Shown here: positions 1-8,645 of the stretch, piece after piece
Numbering within the stretch: the first letter of the stretch is position 1
Layout: each line of letters opens with the position of its first letter
Assembly (NCBI RefSeq): GCF_900091465.1
Contig: NZ_FMHV01000002.1
Location: forward strand, 5,394,001-5,458,000
Reading direction: 5' to 3'
Source: Micromonospora rhizosphaerae
Lineage (GTDB): Bacteria; Actinomycetota; Actinomycetes; Mycobacteriales; Micromonosporaceae
DNA: 64,000 bases
The notes under the pieces: generated by a model
The model's database searches: none
What the model saw: only the letters and a program-made list of their open reading frames with translations
Told to the model about the DNA's origin: nothing
Position numbers and translations under genes: made by a program

Positions 1-2
1 TG

Positions 3-1415
3 GCCGCACGGCATCGGATCACGGCCGACGAGCCCGGCCCGGCACTGGTGTTCGTCCTGCACGGGCCGCCCGACACCGGACGCCGCGACCTGGCCCGGCA
101 GGCGAGCGCCGAGCTCGGCCTCGGCCTGCTGACCGTGGACGCGGCCGCCGCCTCGGCCGACCTGATCACCGTCGCCGTCCGTGAGGCCCGCCTGTGCCGC
201 GCCGCGTTCTGCCTGGCCGGCCTGGACACGACCACCGAGGGCAGTCGGCCGCTGCTCACCGCGCTCGCGGGCGCCCTGCGCGACATGGGCGGCCTCGCCT
301 TCGTCACCACCACCGAGCCCTGGCGCGACAGCACGGCCTTCGGTGACGTACCCGTGCACGAGGTCGCCCTGACACCGCCGGACGTGCCGCACAGCACCGC
401 ACTGTGGACCGGCGCCCTGACCGGCCGTACCCCCGACCCGCAGCCCTGGGCGCGTGAGCTGGCCGAACGGTTCCGGCTCGGCCCGGCCGCGATCCGGGCG
501 GCCGCGGCGGCCGCCGACCGGCGCCAGCTGGCCGAGGCCGAGCCGCGGGCGCTGACGCTCGCCGACGTGTACGCGGCCTGCCGCGAGCGCTCCACCGGCC
601 GCCTCGCCGATCTGGCCGTCGCGGTCCACCCGGCCTGCGGGTGGGACGACCTGGTGCTGCCCGAGCCGCAGCTGCGGATGCTACGCGACATCTGCGCGCA
701 GGCCCGGCACCGGCAGCGGGTCTACGGCGGCTGGGGGTTCGGCACGCTCGGCGCCCGGGGCACCGGGGTGACCGCGCTGTTGGGCGGGCCGCCCGGCACC
801 GGCAAGACGATGGCCGCCGAGGTGCTCGCCGCCGACCTGGGCCTGGACCTCTACCGGGTGGACCTGTCCGGGGTGGTCAGCAAGTACGTCGGGGAGACCG
901 AGAAGAACCTGCGCCGGGTGTTCGCCGAGGCCCGCGGCGGCAACGCGATCCTGTTCTTCGACGAGGCGGACGCGCTGTTCGGCAAGCGTACCGAGGTGTC
1001 CGACGCGCACGACCGGTACGCGAACATCGAGACCAGCTACCTGTTGCAGCAGATGGAGCAGTACGACGGGGTGGTGCTGCTGGCCACCAACCTGCGGCAG
1101 AACCTGGACGACGCGTTCACCCGGCGGCTGCGGTTCGTCGTGGAGTTCCCGTTCCCGGACGCGGGCAGCCGAGCGCGGATCTGGCGTACCCATCTGCCGG
1201 CGGCCGCGCCGGTGGCCGCGGACGTCGACGCCGACGCGCTGGGCCGCGAGTTCGAGGTGGCCGGCGGGACGATCCGCAACATCGTGTTGAACGCGGCGTT
1301 CCTGGCGGCCGATGACGGGCAGGTAATCGACCGGCGGCACATCCTCGACGGCACCCGCCGCGAGTTCGAGAAGATCGGGCGGCTTTGGACCGAGCCGATG
1401 GGTGGCCAGCGATGA
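3..1415 (+). CDS. eCIS-associated AAA+ ATPase (5' end outside window)
   Basis: The frame is open from the left edge, so the N-terminus is missing; 470 residues are visible. The first part looks like a degenerate AAA module (a P-loop-like HGPPDTGRR near the edge). The second is a canonical AAA+ domain: Walker A GGPPGTGKT at 783-809 (Lys about visible residue 268) and Walker B ILFFDEADALFG at 948-983, followed by an arginine-rich sensor region. This is the layout of the ATPase found in Afp/PVC-like contractile injection clusters (Afp15/Pvc15 type), thought to act in particle assembly or disassembly. The TGA overlaps the next ATG by 4 nt. Family is clear; the exact role is inferred from context. 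Confidence 0.85.
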   Translation, partial: AARHRITADEPGPALVFVLHGPPDTGRRDLARQASAELGLGLLTVDAAAASADLITVAVREARLCRAAFCLAGLDTTTEGSRPLLTALAGALRDMGGLAFVTTTEPWRDSTAFGDVPVHEVALTPPDVPHSTALWTGALTGRTPDPQPWARELAERFRLGPAAIRAAAAAADRRQLAEAEPRALTLADVYAACRERSTGRLADLAVAVHPACGWDDLVLPEPQLRMLRDICAQARHRQRVYGGWGFGTLGARGTGVTALLGGPPGTGKTMAAEVLAADLGLDLYRVDLSGVVSKYVGETEKNLRRVFAEARGGNAILFFDEADALFGKRTEVSDAHDRYANIETSYLLQQMEQYDGVVLLATNLRQNLDDAFTRRLRFVVEFPFPDAGSRARIWRTHLPAAAPVAADVDADALGREFEVAGGTIRNIVLNAAFLAADDGQVIDRRHILDGTRREFEKIGRLWTEPMGGQR

Positions 1416-2557
1416 GCGACGACCGGTTCACCCTGATGTCGCCGGGCCAGACCCGCAAGGCGTCGCCGCCGGTGCCGGCGCGGACGCCGCCGTCCGGGAC
1501 GAGCCGGGACCGGGCGCTGGGGAACTCGTTCCTCGCGAAGCCGGCGTACACCACGATCAGCATGGAGTTCGACGGCACCGACCTGATCGTGTACGGCGAC
1601 GGCACCGAGGTCTTCCGCACGTCCGCCCAGTCGGGACGGCCGGTGGTGCTGCGCGAGCAGGACGCGAAGGCGGCCGGGGCGAACCCGGTGACCGACACGT
1701 ACCTGAACGACAAGCGGTTCGTCGGAGTGAAGGACTACGGGCCGATCCCGGAGGGCACGTACACGTTCCGGCCGGCCGGCATCGAGCGGTTCGACTTCGG
1801 CGAGCGGATGAAACTCCAGCTCGGCGGGGTGTTCGGGGCCGGCGACGTGACCGTGCAGGGCCGCCGGATCCACGCCGGGGACTGGGGCACCGGCCGGATC
1901 GCGCTCACCCCGGGCGCGCTGCGGCAGGGCCCGTTCGGCGACGTCACCCAACGCGGCGGGTTCTTCCTGCACGGCGGCCTGCTGTCCGGCAGCTCCGGGT
2001 GCATCGACGTGGGCGGCGACTTCGACGCGATCGTCGACCTGTTGCAGGGCTACACCAAGCCGGTCACGGTCACCGTGCGGTACCGCAACGAGCCGCCGGT
2101 GGTGAACTTCTTCCAGGGCACGTCCGGCGCGCTGGCGTACGGGCGGGCGCGGTTCCAGCACGGTCCGAGCTTCGGACTGGGCGGCGAGGTCGGTGCGGGC
2201 GGGCCGCGGGCGCTCGCCTCCGGCGGGTACGATCTGGTGCTCCAGTGGGCCGGCGGGGCGCTGCGGGCCGGTGTCCGGCTCGACGTGCCGTTCACCGATC
2301 AGGCGGCGTTCGTCCGGGCCGGTGTCGGCGGCGGCCTCGACTTCCGGCTGTTCCGGCCGCTGTACGGGCGGCTCGTCGGCGGCTACGGCTGGGACCTGAC
2401 CGGCCCGGATCCGCGGCACGGCCCCGAGCTCGGTGGCGGGCTGCGCCTCGACCTGGGCCCCACCCAGTGGGAGGCGCTCTACCAGGTGCTGCGCCCGGCT
2501 GCCGACCAGGACCAGCAGGTACACCAGGCGCTGCTGAAACTGGGCTTCCGGTTCTGA
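1412..2557 (+). CDS. L,D-transpeptidase-like (DUF2778/Tlde1-like) protein with beta-rich C-terminus, candidate eCIS effector
   Basis: 381 residues; the ATG at 1412 overlaps the ATPase stop (ATGA). Residues about 40-235 contain the hallmark of a YkuD/DUF2778-like cysteine transpeptidase, an HGG followed ten residues later by SSGCID (His187, Cys197). Proteins with this domain cross-link or cut peptidoglycan, and some are type VI secretion toxins. The last 130 residues are Gly-rich alternating strands ending KLGFRF, reminiscent of a membrane beta-barrel and unusual for a Gram-positive. No signal peptide is seen. Its position between ATPase and DUF4157 effector suggests a cargo or a cell-wall remodelling role for the injection particle. 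Confidence 0.65.
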   Translation: MSDDRFTLMSPGQTRKASPPVPARTPPSGTSRDRALGNSFLAKPAYTTISMEFDGTDLIVYGDGTEVFRTSAQSGRPVVLREQDAKAAGANPVTDTYLNDKRFVGVKDYGPIPEGTYTFRPAGIERFDFGERMKLQLGGVFGAGDVTVQGRRIHAGDWGTGRIALTPGALRQGPFGDVTQRGGFFLHGGLLSGSSGCIDVGGDFDAIVDLLQGYTKPVTVTVRYRNEPPVVNFFQGTSGALAYGRARFQHGPSFGLGGEVGAGGPRALASGGYDLVLQWAGGALRAGVRLDVPFTDQAAFVRAGVGGGLDFRLFRPLYGRLVGGYGWDLTGPDPRHGPELGGGLRLDLGPTQWEALYQVLRPAADQDQQVHQALLKLGFRF

Positions 2558-5500
2558 TGGCCGGCCGGTCCACCACCCACACCGTCCCGGCCGCACGGAC
2601 CCCGGCCGCCCAGGCCACGCCGCCGCCCGCCGCCGCGCGGGCTCCGGCGCAGCACCGTGGCCTCGGCAACGACTTCCTGAGCCGGGCCGTCTCCGCGCCG
2701 GGTGACCAGCCCGAACTGCACGCCCACGAACGGGCGCGGCAGGTGCTGTCGAGCCCGCCGGGCGCGTACCCCATCGGCGGGCCGGCCGAACCGCCGCACC
2801 TGCCCGCCGGGGTTCCGGCCGCGGTGGCCGAGCAGGCCGGCGCGGGCCGGCCGCTGGGCAGCACCGACCGCGCCTTCTTCGAACCGCGCTTCGGCGCGGG
2901 CCTCGGGCACGTACGGGTGCACGACGGCCTGCGGGCGGCCGCCCTGGCCGACGCCGCCGGAGCCGCGGCCTTCACCGTGGGCAGCCACATCTTCCTCGGA
3001 CGGGACGCCTCCACGGCCAGCTATCCGCTGCTCGCACACGAGCTGGCGCACGTCGAGCAGCGGCACACCCGCCCGGTGCTGTGGCGGGCGCCCAAGACCA
3101 AGGGCGGCGGCGGTGGCCGGCCGGTGGAGCGCCTCGAGGTCTTCGCCGACAGCATGAGTTACGCCGCGCAGGTGCTGGCCGAGGGGTTCCGGATCCGGTT
3201 CGGGCCCGGTCGCCGGGTGTTCGTCGGCCTGACCGCGCGGTACGTGTCGTTCTTCGACACCGACGGCGCCCCGATCGACCGCGTGTCGATCAAGGAGGAC
3301 CACCGGTTCGCGTTCCACCAGGGCGTCTACGTCAACCAGGGCGGGCGGCTGGTCGCGATCACCATCTTCCAGGGCGACGTGGACGGGCCGTGGATGCCGG
3401 AGTCCGCCGGCGGCTCGGTCGTCGGCCACCGGATCCCCGCCGAGGGCCAGAAGCCGGCCGAGCCCGAGAAACCCGCCAAGTCCGCCGAGCCCGAGCTGTT
3501 CCGCTTCGAGGACGTCGTCAGCGAACCCGACCGGGTACGCGCGGCCCTGGCCGCCGTCACCACCGCGGACATCGTCTACTTCGTGCCGTCGATCGAGGCG
3601 AAGGAGACCGCGGTCGGCAAGCAGACCGGCAGCGGGACCGCGCAGTACACCAGTCAGATCGAGACCCGTGGCGACGGACTGCCGGCGAACGAGCCGCCCT
3701 GGCCGGTGTCGATCGAGGGCCCGAAGCTGGTGCCGATCGAGGCGAACCCGACCTACAGCTCCAAGGTGGACTGGACGGCCAACGGCAACTTCTCTGTCGC
3801 CGCTCAGGTGATCTCTCAGGTCGGCGAGACCATCCACTATCGATGGGAGCGCTTCGACATCACCAAATACGCCCGGCAGCAGCTCGCCGCGAACCCGGTC
3901 GGTACCGCTCCGCCGCCGCCCGGCGCCGAAAAGACCCTGGACCAGCGGATCGCCGAGTTCACCGGCGCCAAGGCCGGCGCCGGCACCGACGTCACCGGCA
4001 TGGGCGGCGCGAAGCACGAGTTCGCCCGCGAGTTCGACGACTGGTGGAAGGACACCAAGCGGGCCGCCCGCGGCGCCGCGAACCCGGGTGGCGACACCAC
4101 CGGGCAGCGGCTCTCGAACGCCGCCGCGAACCGGCTGGCCCTGGAGCTCGCGCCGGTGTCGCTGCTGGTCACCACGCTGGGCGCGACGCTGCGGCTGATC
4201 GCCGACCTGTTCGCCGGGCCGCGGGTGCAGCAGGAGATCCCGTTCGAGCGGGAGGGCATCTTCCTGATCCGGGTGATCACCACGCCGGGCATCAACGAGG
4301 ACCGGCAGGGCCGGCCGATCGTACGGCCACCGTCGGTCGCGGCCCGGGTCACCGAGGTCGCCCCGATGGACCGCAACGTCCGGGAATCCCTTGACGAGCC
4401 TGCCGCGCAGCTCGCCGAGCTGCAAGCGCAGATCGACCTGGCGAAGGCGGCCGGCGACGCCAAGAAGGCGGAGTACCTGGCCAGCCTGCTCGCCGAGGCG
4501 AAACTGCGGTTCGAGGGCACGCCGCTGCAACTGCTGCGGCAACGCCGCACCGCCAAACTCACCGATCCGACCGTGACCGGATATGCGCGGGAGCAGGAAC
4601 TGGCGCAGCTCGACGACCAGATCGCCCTGGCCGTACGCCACGAGCAGCAGCGCACCGCGGGCGCCGGAGCCGACCTCGCCCCGGCGGTACGCCTCAACGC
4701 CACGCTGATCTCCGAGGTGACCGGCGAGCAGTACCCGCTGCTCATCTCGTCCGGCCCGATGGCGCGGGACGGCACGAAGCACCGGTGGCTGATCAGCGAC
4801 GTGACCAACCGCGATGGTGAGGCGTACATCGGGCTCGGCGACACCCCGAGCGGCGCGCTGCTGTCGGCGCTGACCAAGTTCGGCGGCAAGGCGGCGTACG
4901 GGCGGGGCCGCATCGGCGTACGCACCGCGGGCCTCGGCCTGGAGGCCGGCGCGCCGGCGGAGCTGCTGGTGGACAGCCAGCCGACCGACTGGGCCCTGGC
5001 CGAGAAACGCCTCGACGACCTGGTGATGACGCTCGCCGCGCTCGGCCTGTTCGTGGCGTCGGCCGGGGTGGCCGGTGCGGTCGTTGGCGCCGGGGTGGCC
5101 GCGGCCCGGCTCATCCACCGCTGGCAGGCGGGCACCCTCCGCCTGGACGCGCAGACCGTCAACGACGTCCTCGGCGTGCTCGGCGGCCTCGGCGCCGCCG
5201 GGCAGCTCGCGGCGGGCCTGCGGATGCAGCGGTTCGAAAAGATGTTCGCGATCACCGTGGAGGGTGGCACCACGACCGCCCAGATCGAGGCGGCGGCGCA
5301 GGCGCTGCGCGGGGCGCAGACCCTGTCCAAGGTGGTGGCCGCGGCCAACGAGGCGATCAACTACGGCGGGCTGCTCTGGGGCAACGTCCAGTTCCTCGAC
5401 CAGATGGTGTCGATCGCCGCGCAGGAGCGATCCGGGGCGCTGACCCACGCGGCGGCCCGCCGGGCCCGGGCGAACGCGATCTCCTCGGCGGTGCAGAACA

Positions 5501-6693
5501 GCGGCCTGTTCCTGGCCGCCAACGTGATCAAGGCCAAGGGGCGGACGGCTGCGGAGAAGCCGACCCCGGAGAAGCCGCCGGCTGGCGAGGAGGGCCCGGC
5601 CACCCGGGAGACCACCACCGCCCGGCCGGAGCCGGCGCCCATCGGGGAACGCCGGGCCACCCTCACCGAGCTGCGCGGGGCGCTCCCCACCGACCTGCGG
5701 CAGAAACTCACCGTCGACCCCACGTTGAAGGGCGACACGGTCCGCGTGGACTACACCGTGGACCCGTCGACCCGGCTGATCACCGAGATCCGCATCCGCT
5801 GCGGCCCGGACGCCCGGCCCGGCACGGTGGCGCTGCACACCGAGACGGTCCGCACCATGGAGAAGTACCAGGGCTTCTCCGGCCGGGTGCAGCAGGCTCT
5901 CAACTGGCTACGCGACCTGGTCGGCGTCGACACCCTCGACCCCGGCAACAAGCCGCAGTTCGAGGCCCAGCTGGAGATCCGCAAGCTACCCAAGCTGATC
6001 GAGGCGCAGCTGGACCGGATGAAGGCCATGGAGCCCGGCGCCCGCGACCGGGCCGAGGCGGAACTCGCCAAGCTCCAGGTCGACCTGGACCGGCACCTGC
6101 GCACCCTGGACCTGGGCCCGATCGGCGAGGGCGTTGGCTACGTCGCCGCCGAAGGCCTCTCCAAAGCCAAGCAGCGCAGGTACGCCGAGCTGCTGGAACG
6201 CCTCCGCCAGCACGAGGCCGGCTCGGACACCCACAAGAAGATCCGCCGGGAGATGTACGAACTGATCGGCGGCACCCTCGAGTATCCGGCCTGGGAGAGC
6301 ATCTACCAGGCGAACGTGACCCGGGCACGCAAGGCCAACGCCGTGGTGGCCGCCGAGCACTCCCGTCTCGGCTGGGGCGAGACCGAGGTGACCGTGGAGG
6401 TTGGCAAGGAGGTGCGCCGGCTGGACATCGCCGACGTGAAGTCCCGGCGTGGTGTCGAGGTGAAGGCGTACGAGACCGGCAGGATCTACGCGTCCGAGGA
6501 GATCCTGGCCGAGGTGCGGCGGGACGCGGCCCTCGTCCGCCAGGGCTGGAGCATCAAGTGGATCCTGATCGACACCGAGGCCAGCGGTCCGCTGCTGCAG
6601 GCGCTGCGCGACGCGCGGATCCTGGTCGAGCTGCGCGATACCGTCCGCGGCGGCACCGAGTTCTCCCGGCGCATCCTGCCGCCCCGCAGATAG
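2557..6693 (+). CDS. DUF4157 eCIS effector, large multidomain protein with nuclease-like C-terminus
   Basis: 1378 residues; the ATG shares its A with the preceding TGA, which rules out the longer upstream reading. Residues about 60-175 form a DUF4157 domain with the metalloprotease-like motif HELAHVEQ (His161, His165), the commonest eCIS cargo marker. A long Ala/Gly-rich middle includes charged helices (about 610-690) and two hydrophobic stretches (about 825-900) that could insert in a membrane. The last 110 residues contain RRLDIADVK, then GVEVK and a basic helix, matching the D...ExK pattern of PD-(D/E)XK restriction-like toxin nucleases. I infer a cargo toxin that damages DNA; the nuclease call is motif-based. 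Confidence 0.75.
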   Translation: MAGRSTTHTVPAARTPAAQATPPPAAARAPAQHRGLGNDFLSRAVSAPGDQPELHAHERARQVLSSPPGAYPIGGPAEPPHLPAGVPAAVAEQAGAGRPLGSTDRAFFEPRFGAGLGHVRVHDGLRAAALADAAGAAAFTVGSHIFLGRDASTASYPLLAHELAHVEQRHTRPVLWRAPKTKGGGGGRPVERLEVFADSMSYAAQVLAEGFRIRFGPGRRVFVGLTARYVSFFDTDGAPIDRVSIKEDHRFAFHQGVYVNQGGRLVAITIFQGDVDGPWMPESAGGSVVGHRIPAEGQKPAEPEKPAKSAEPELFRFEDVVSEPDRVRAALAAVTTADIVYFVPSIEAKETAVGKQTGSGTAQYTSQIETRGDGLPANEPPWPVSIEGPKLVPIEANPTYSSKVDWTANGNFSVAAQVISQVGETIHYRWERFDITKYARQQLAANPVGTAPPPPGAEKTLDQRIAEFTGAKAGAGTDVTGMGGAKHEFAREFDDWWKDTKRAARGAANPGGDTTGQRLSNAAANRLALELAPVSLLVTTLGATLRLIADLFAGPRVQQEIPFEREGIFLIRVITTPGINEDRQGRPIVRPPSVAARVTEVAPMDRNVRESLDEPAAQLAELQAQIDLAKAAGDAKKAEYLASLLAEAKLRFEGTPLQLLRQRRTAKLTDPTVTGYAREQELAQLDDQIALAVRHEQQRTAGAGADLAPAVRLNATLISEVTGEQYPLLISSGPMARDGTKHRWLISDVTNRDGEAYIGLGDTPSGALLSALTKFGGKAAYGRGRIGVRTAGLGLEAGAPAELLVDSQPTDWALAEKRLDDLVMTLAALGLFVASAGVAGAVVGAGVAAARLIHRWQAGTLRLDAQTVNDVLGVLGGLGAAGQLAAGLRMQRFEKMFAITVEGGTTTAQIEAAAQALRGAQTLSKVVAAANEAINYGGLLWGNVQFLDQMVSIAAQERSGALTHAAARRARANAISSAVQNSGLFLAANVIKAKGRTAAEKPTPEKPPAGEEGPATRETTTARPEPAPIGERRATLTELRGALPTDLRQKLTVDPTLKGDTVRVDYTVDPSTRLITEIRIRCGPDARPGTVALHTETVRTMEKYQGFSGRVQQALNWLRDLVGVDTLDPGNKPQFEAQLEIRKLPKLIEAQLDRMKAMEPGARDRAEAELAKLQVDLDRHLRTLDLGPIGEGVGYVAAEGLSKAKQRRYAELLERLRQHEAGSDTHKKIRREMYELIGGTLEYPAWESIYQANVTRARKANAVVAAEHSRLGWGETEVTVEVGKEVRRLDIADVKSRRGVEVKAYETGRIYASEEILAEVRRDAALVRQGWSIKWILIDTEASGPLLQALRDARILVELRDTVRGGTEFSRRILPPRR

Positions 6694-6719
6694 AGAGCCA
6701 CCCGTAGATAGGAGCTGCC

Positions 6720-7172
6720 ATGGCCGACGACGGTTTCGCCGCACTGCGCCTGCACAGCGACGCGGAGTTCCAGTCTTGGCTGGCCCGGGACGTGGAGGCC
6801 CGCGACGAACTGTACGAGCTGATCGGACACGAGCTCGGCATCGGCCCGGCGTCGCTGGACGAGCTCGAGGCCTTCCTGCTCAACCGCTATCCCGGCCCGG
6901 ACGACGCGCTGCGCCTCGACCAGCGGCCCGTCACCGACGCCGCGGCCCGGCACACCGGCCTGGTCCTGGTCCTCGGTATCAACGGCGCGACCTGGGACAT
7001 CGACCTCACCGACACCGACGACGCCTACTACCGGCTCCCGGTGGTACGGCTGCCGGACGGCTCCGCCGAGTGCCCCCTGTCGCTGGTGACCGCCGCCCTG
7101 GACCGCCGCACCGGCGACTATCTCAGCGGCGTCACCGGATACCTGATCGAGCAGCACGACACCGCGGACTGA
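6720..7172 (+). CDS. Small acidic hypothetical protein, possible immunity or adaptor for the DUF4157 effector
   Basis: 150 residues preceded by a good ribosome site (AGGAG, 6710-6714) 26 nt after the effector stop. The product is acidic, without signal peptide, membrane segment or Cys, and has a mixed alpha/beta look (an N-terminal helical half, then strands around LVLVLGINGATWDID). I do not recognise the family. Small acidic proteins directly behind toxin genes are often immunity proteins, and eCIS cargoes can have adaptors, so both are possible. After it, 165 nt separate it from the baseplate genes, so effector plus this gene could be a replaceable cargo module. Confidence 0.6.
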   Translation: MADDGFAALRLHSDAEFQSWLARDVEARDELYELIGHELGIGPASLDELEAFLLNRYPGPDDALRLDQRPVTDAAARHTGLVLVLGINGATWDIDLTDTDDAYYRLPVVRLPDGSAECPLSLVTAALDRRTGDYLSGVTGYLIEQHDTAD

Positions 7173-7337
7173 TCCCTGCGGACCGGCCGGGGACCAGGAG
7201 GTACCAGGGCACGTCCTGGTCCCTAACTGGGAGTCTGTGTCTATTCAGTCGCAGCCGGGCCGCTCGTACGGTGAAGGTCGCCGCCGCGCGCGGCGCCCTG
7301 CACGCGTCGACGCCGCCGGACTGGCGAGGTGATGCCG

Positions 7338-8057
7338 ATGAGCGACGGATTCCCCGGCAAGCCGCGGGTGCTGCGCGGCGCCTTCGTCGAGTTCGGACTG
7401 AGCCTGCCGCCGCTGTTCGTGGTGTTCCAGTTCAACCCGCTCCAGCTGACCCGCAACCGGTCGCTGACGTTCGCCGCGCCGGGCACCACCGTCACCGCCA
7501 CCGCGACCAACCAGGCTCCGGCGGTGCCGCCACGCACCCTGCGCCAGTTCCACGCCGGTGTCTCGGACCTGTCCGAGCTGCGCAAGCAGCAGCTGGTGAC
7601 GGTGCAGGAGCAGACCATCGGGTTCGACATCCGGCTGGACGCGACCGACCGGCTCGACGAACGGGACACCATCACCGAGCAGTTCGGCATCGCCCCGCAG
7701 CTGTCCACCCTCGAGCTGATGGTCCACCCGAAGGAGGAGAGCCTGCTCGGCGCGGCGCTGGGCGCGCTGCTGGGCAAGCCGGAGGGGTTCAGCTTCACGA
7801 GGGGTGAGAACCCGCCGATGGTGCTGTTCATCTTCGGCCGCAAACGGGTGCTGCCGGTGAACATCAACTCGCTGAACATCACCGAGACCGAGTTCAGCAC
7901 CGACCTCAACCCGATCCGCGCCACCGTCGCCGTCAACCTGACCGTCATCGAGGGCAAGAGCGTGCCGTACCTGTACTCCAAGGCGATGACCGAGGCGATG
8001 TCGGTGCTCAACCTCGCCAACGTGGCCGACCTGGCCGACGTCGTGGTGCCGGGGTGA
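7338..8057 (+). CDS. Contractile injection system tube-initiator/baseplate hub protein (CIS_tube domain, Afp7 N-terminal-like)
   Basis: 239 residues. GTG 7329, ATG 7332 and ATG 7338 are in frame; 7338 is chosen because GAGG lies 8 nt upstream. The sequence has features of the CIS_tube family that adapts the baseplate to the inner tube: an N-terminal strand pair FVVFQFNPLQLTR, an RLDATDRLDERD segment, and FIFGRKRVLPVNINSLNITETEF. In Afp this domain is fused to a LysM module in Afp7; here the LysM domain is a separate gene starting 4 nt before this stop, so the pair represents a split Afp7. Translational coupling would keep both in equal amount. Confidence 0.75.
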   Translation: MSDGFPGKPRVLRGAFVEFGLSLPPLFVVFQFNPLQLTRNRSLTFAAPGTTVTATATNQAPAVPPRTLRQFHAGVSDLSELRKQQLVTVQEQTIGFDIRLDATDRLDERDTITEQFGIAPQLSTLELMVHPKEESLLGAALGALLGKPEGFSFTRGENPPMVLFIFGRKRVLPVNINSLNITETEFSTDLNPIRATVAVNLTVIEGKSVPYLYSKAMTEAMSVLNLANVADLADVVVPG

Positions 8058-8644
8058 GGGCGGTGTTCGACAGGCAGTCCCGTTACCGCGACGTACCGGA
8101 CGTGACCGTGCCGGACGCGCGCGGCCGGATGGTGCTGGCCAAGGACGTCCGGGTGACGCCGCCGGTCACCGGCACGTTCCGGCATGTGGTGACGGCCGGC
8201 GACCGGCTCGACCAGCTGGCCTGGCAGTACTACGGGCGGCCGTTGCAGTTCTGGCGGATCTGCGACGCCAACCCGGAGTTCCTGTCCCCGCTCGCCCTGG
8301 TCGACCAGGAGACCATCGGCACCGTACGCGTCCCGGTGGCCGTGTCCGGCGACCCGCCCTGGGCTGTCTTGCTGGCCAAGCTGACCGCCACCGCCGGTGT
8401 CGACGGCGTGCTCGTCGACGACGACACCCGGCTCGCCCGGCGGCCGCGCACCGTGGACGGCCGGGAGGTGACCGTCACGGTCGCCGAGCCGGACCGGGCC
8501 GTCGTGATCACCTTCCACCGGGCGAGCGTCGGCGTCGCCGCGCTGATCGAGGTGATCCGGGCAGCCGGGTTCACCGCCGGTGCGCCGGCTGACGCCGGCC
8601 AGGTGGGCCAGCCGATCGTGGTGCCAGTCGCGGCCGGCGGTTGA
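8054..8644 (+). CDS. LysM-domain baseplate protein (Afp7 C-terminal-like)
   Basis: 196 residues; GTG 8054 overlaps the previous TGA. A LysM motif sits at about residues 40-85 (GDRLDQLAWQYYGRPLQFWR, then NPEFLSP). In phage and eCIS baseplates such T4 gp53-like LysM proteins clamp wedges around the spike and may touch peptidoglycan-like sugars. The C-terminal 80 residues are beta-rich and unassigned, although AVGIAALIEVIRAAG-like text resembles a small alpha/beta add-on. No export signal. The gene is followed one base later by the gpD-like gene. Confidence 0.75.
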   Translation: MRAVFDRQSRYRDVPDVTVPDARGRMVLAKDVRVTPPVTGTFRHVVTAGDRLDQLAWQYYGRPLQFWRICDANPEFLSPLALVDQETIGTVRVPVAVSGDPPWAVLLAKLTATAGVDGVLVDDDTRLARRPRTVDGREVTVTVAEPDRAVVITFHRASVGVAALIEVIRAAGFTAGAPADAGQVGQPIVVPVAAGG

Positions 8645-8645
8645 C

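Noticed and set aside
1402..2556. Upstream extension of the DUF4157 frame by 385 codons
   Set aside because: This part is the out-of-frame reading of the transpeptidase-like gene; the true start overlaps that gene's stop at 2557.
2479..5838. 1119-codon open frame on the minus strand opposite the DUF4157 gene
   Set aside because: It is a mirror of codon bias in high-GC DNA: Arg/Gly/Val-rich text without domains, opposite a gene with clear motifs and coupling on the plus strand.
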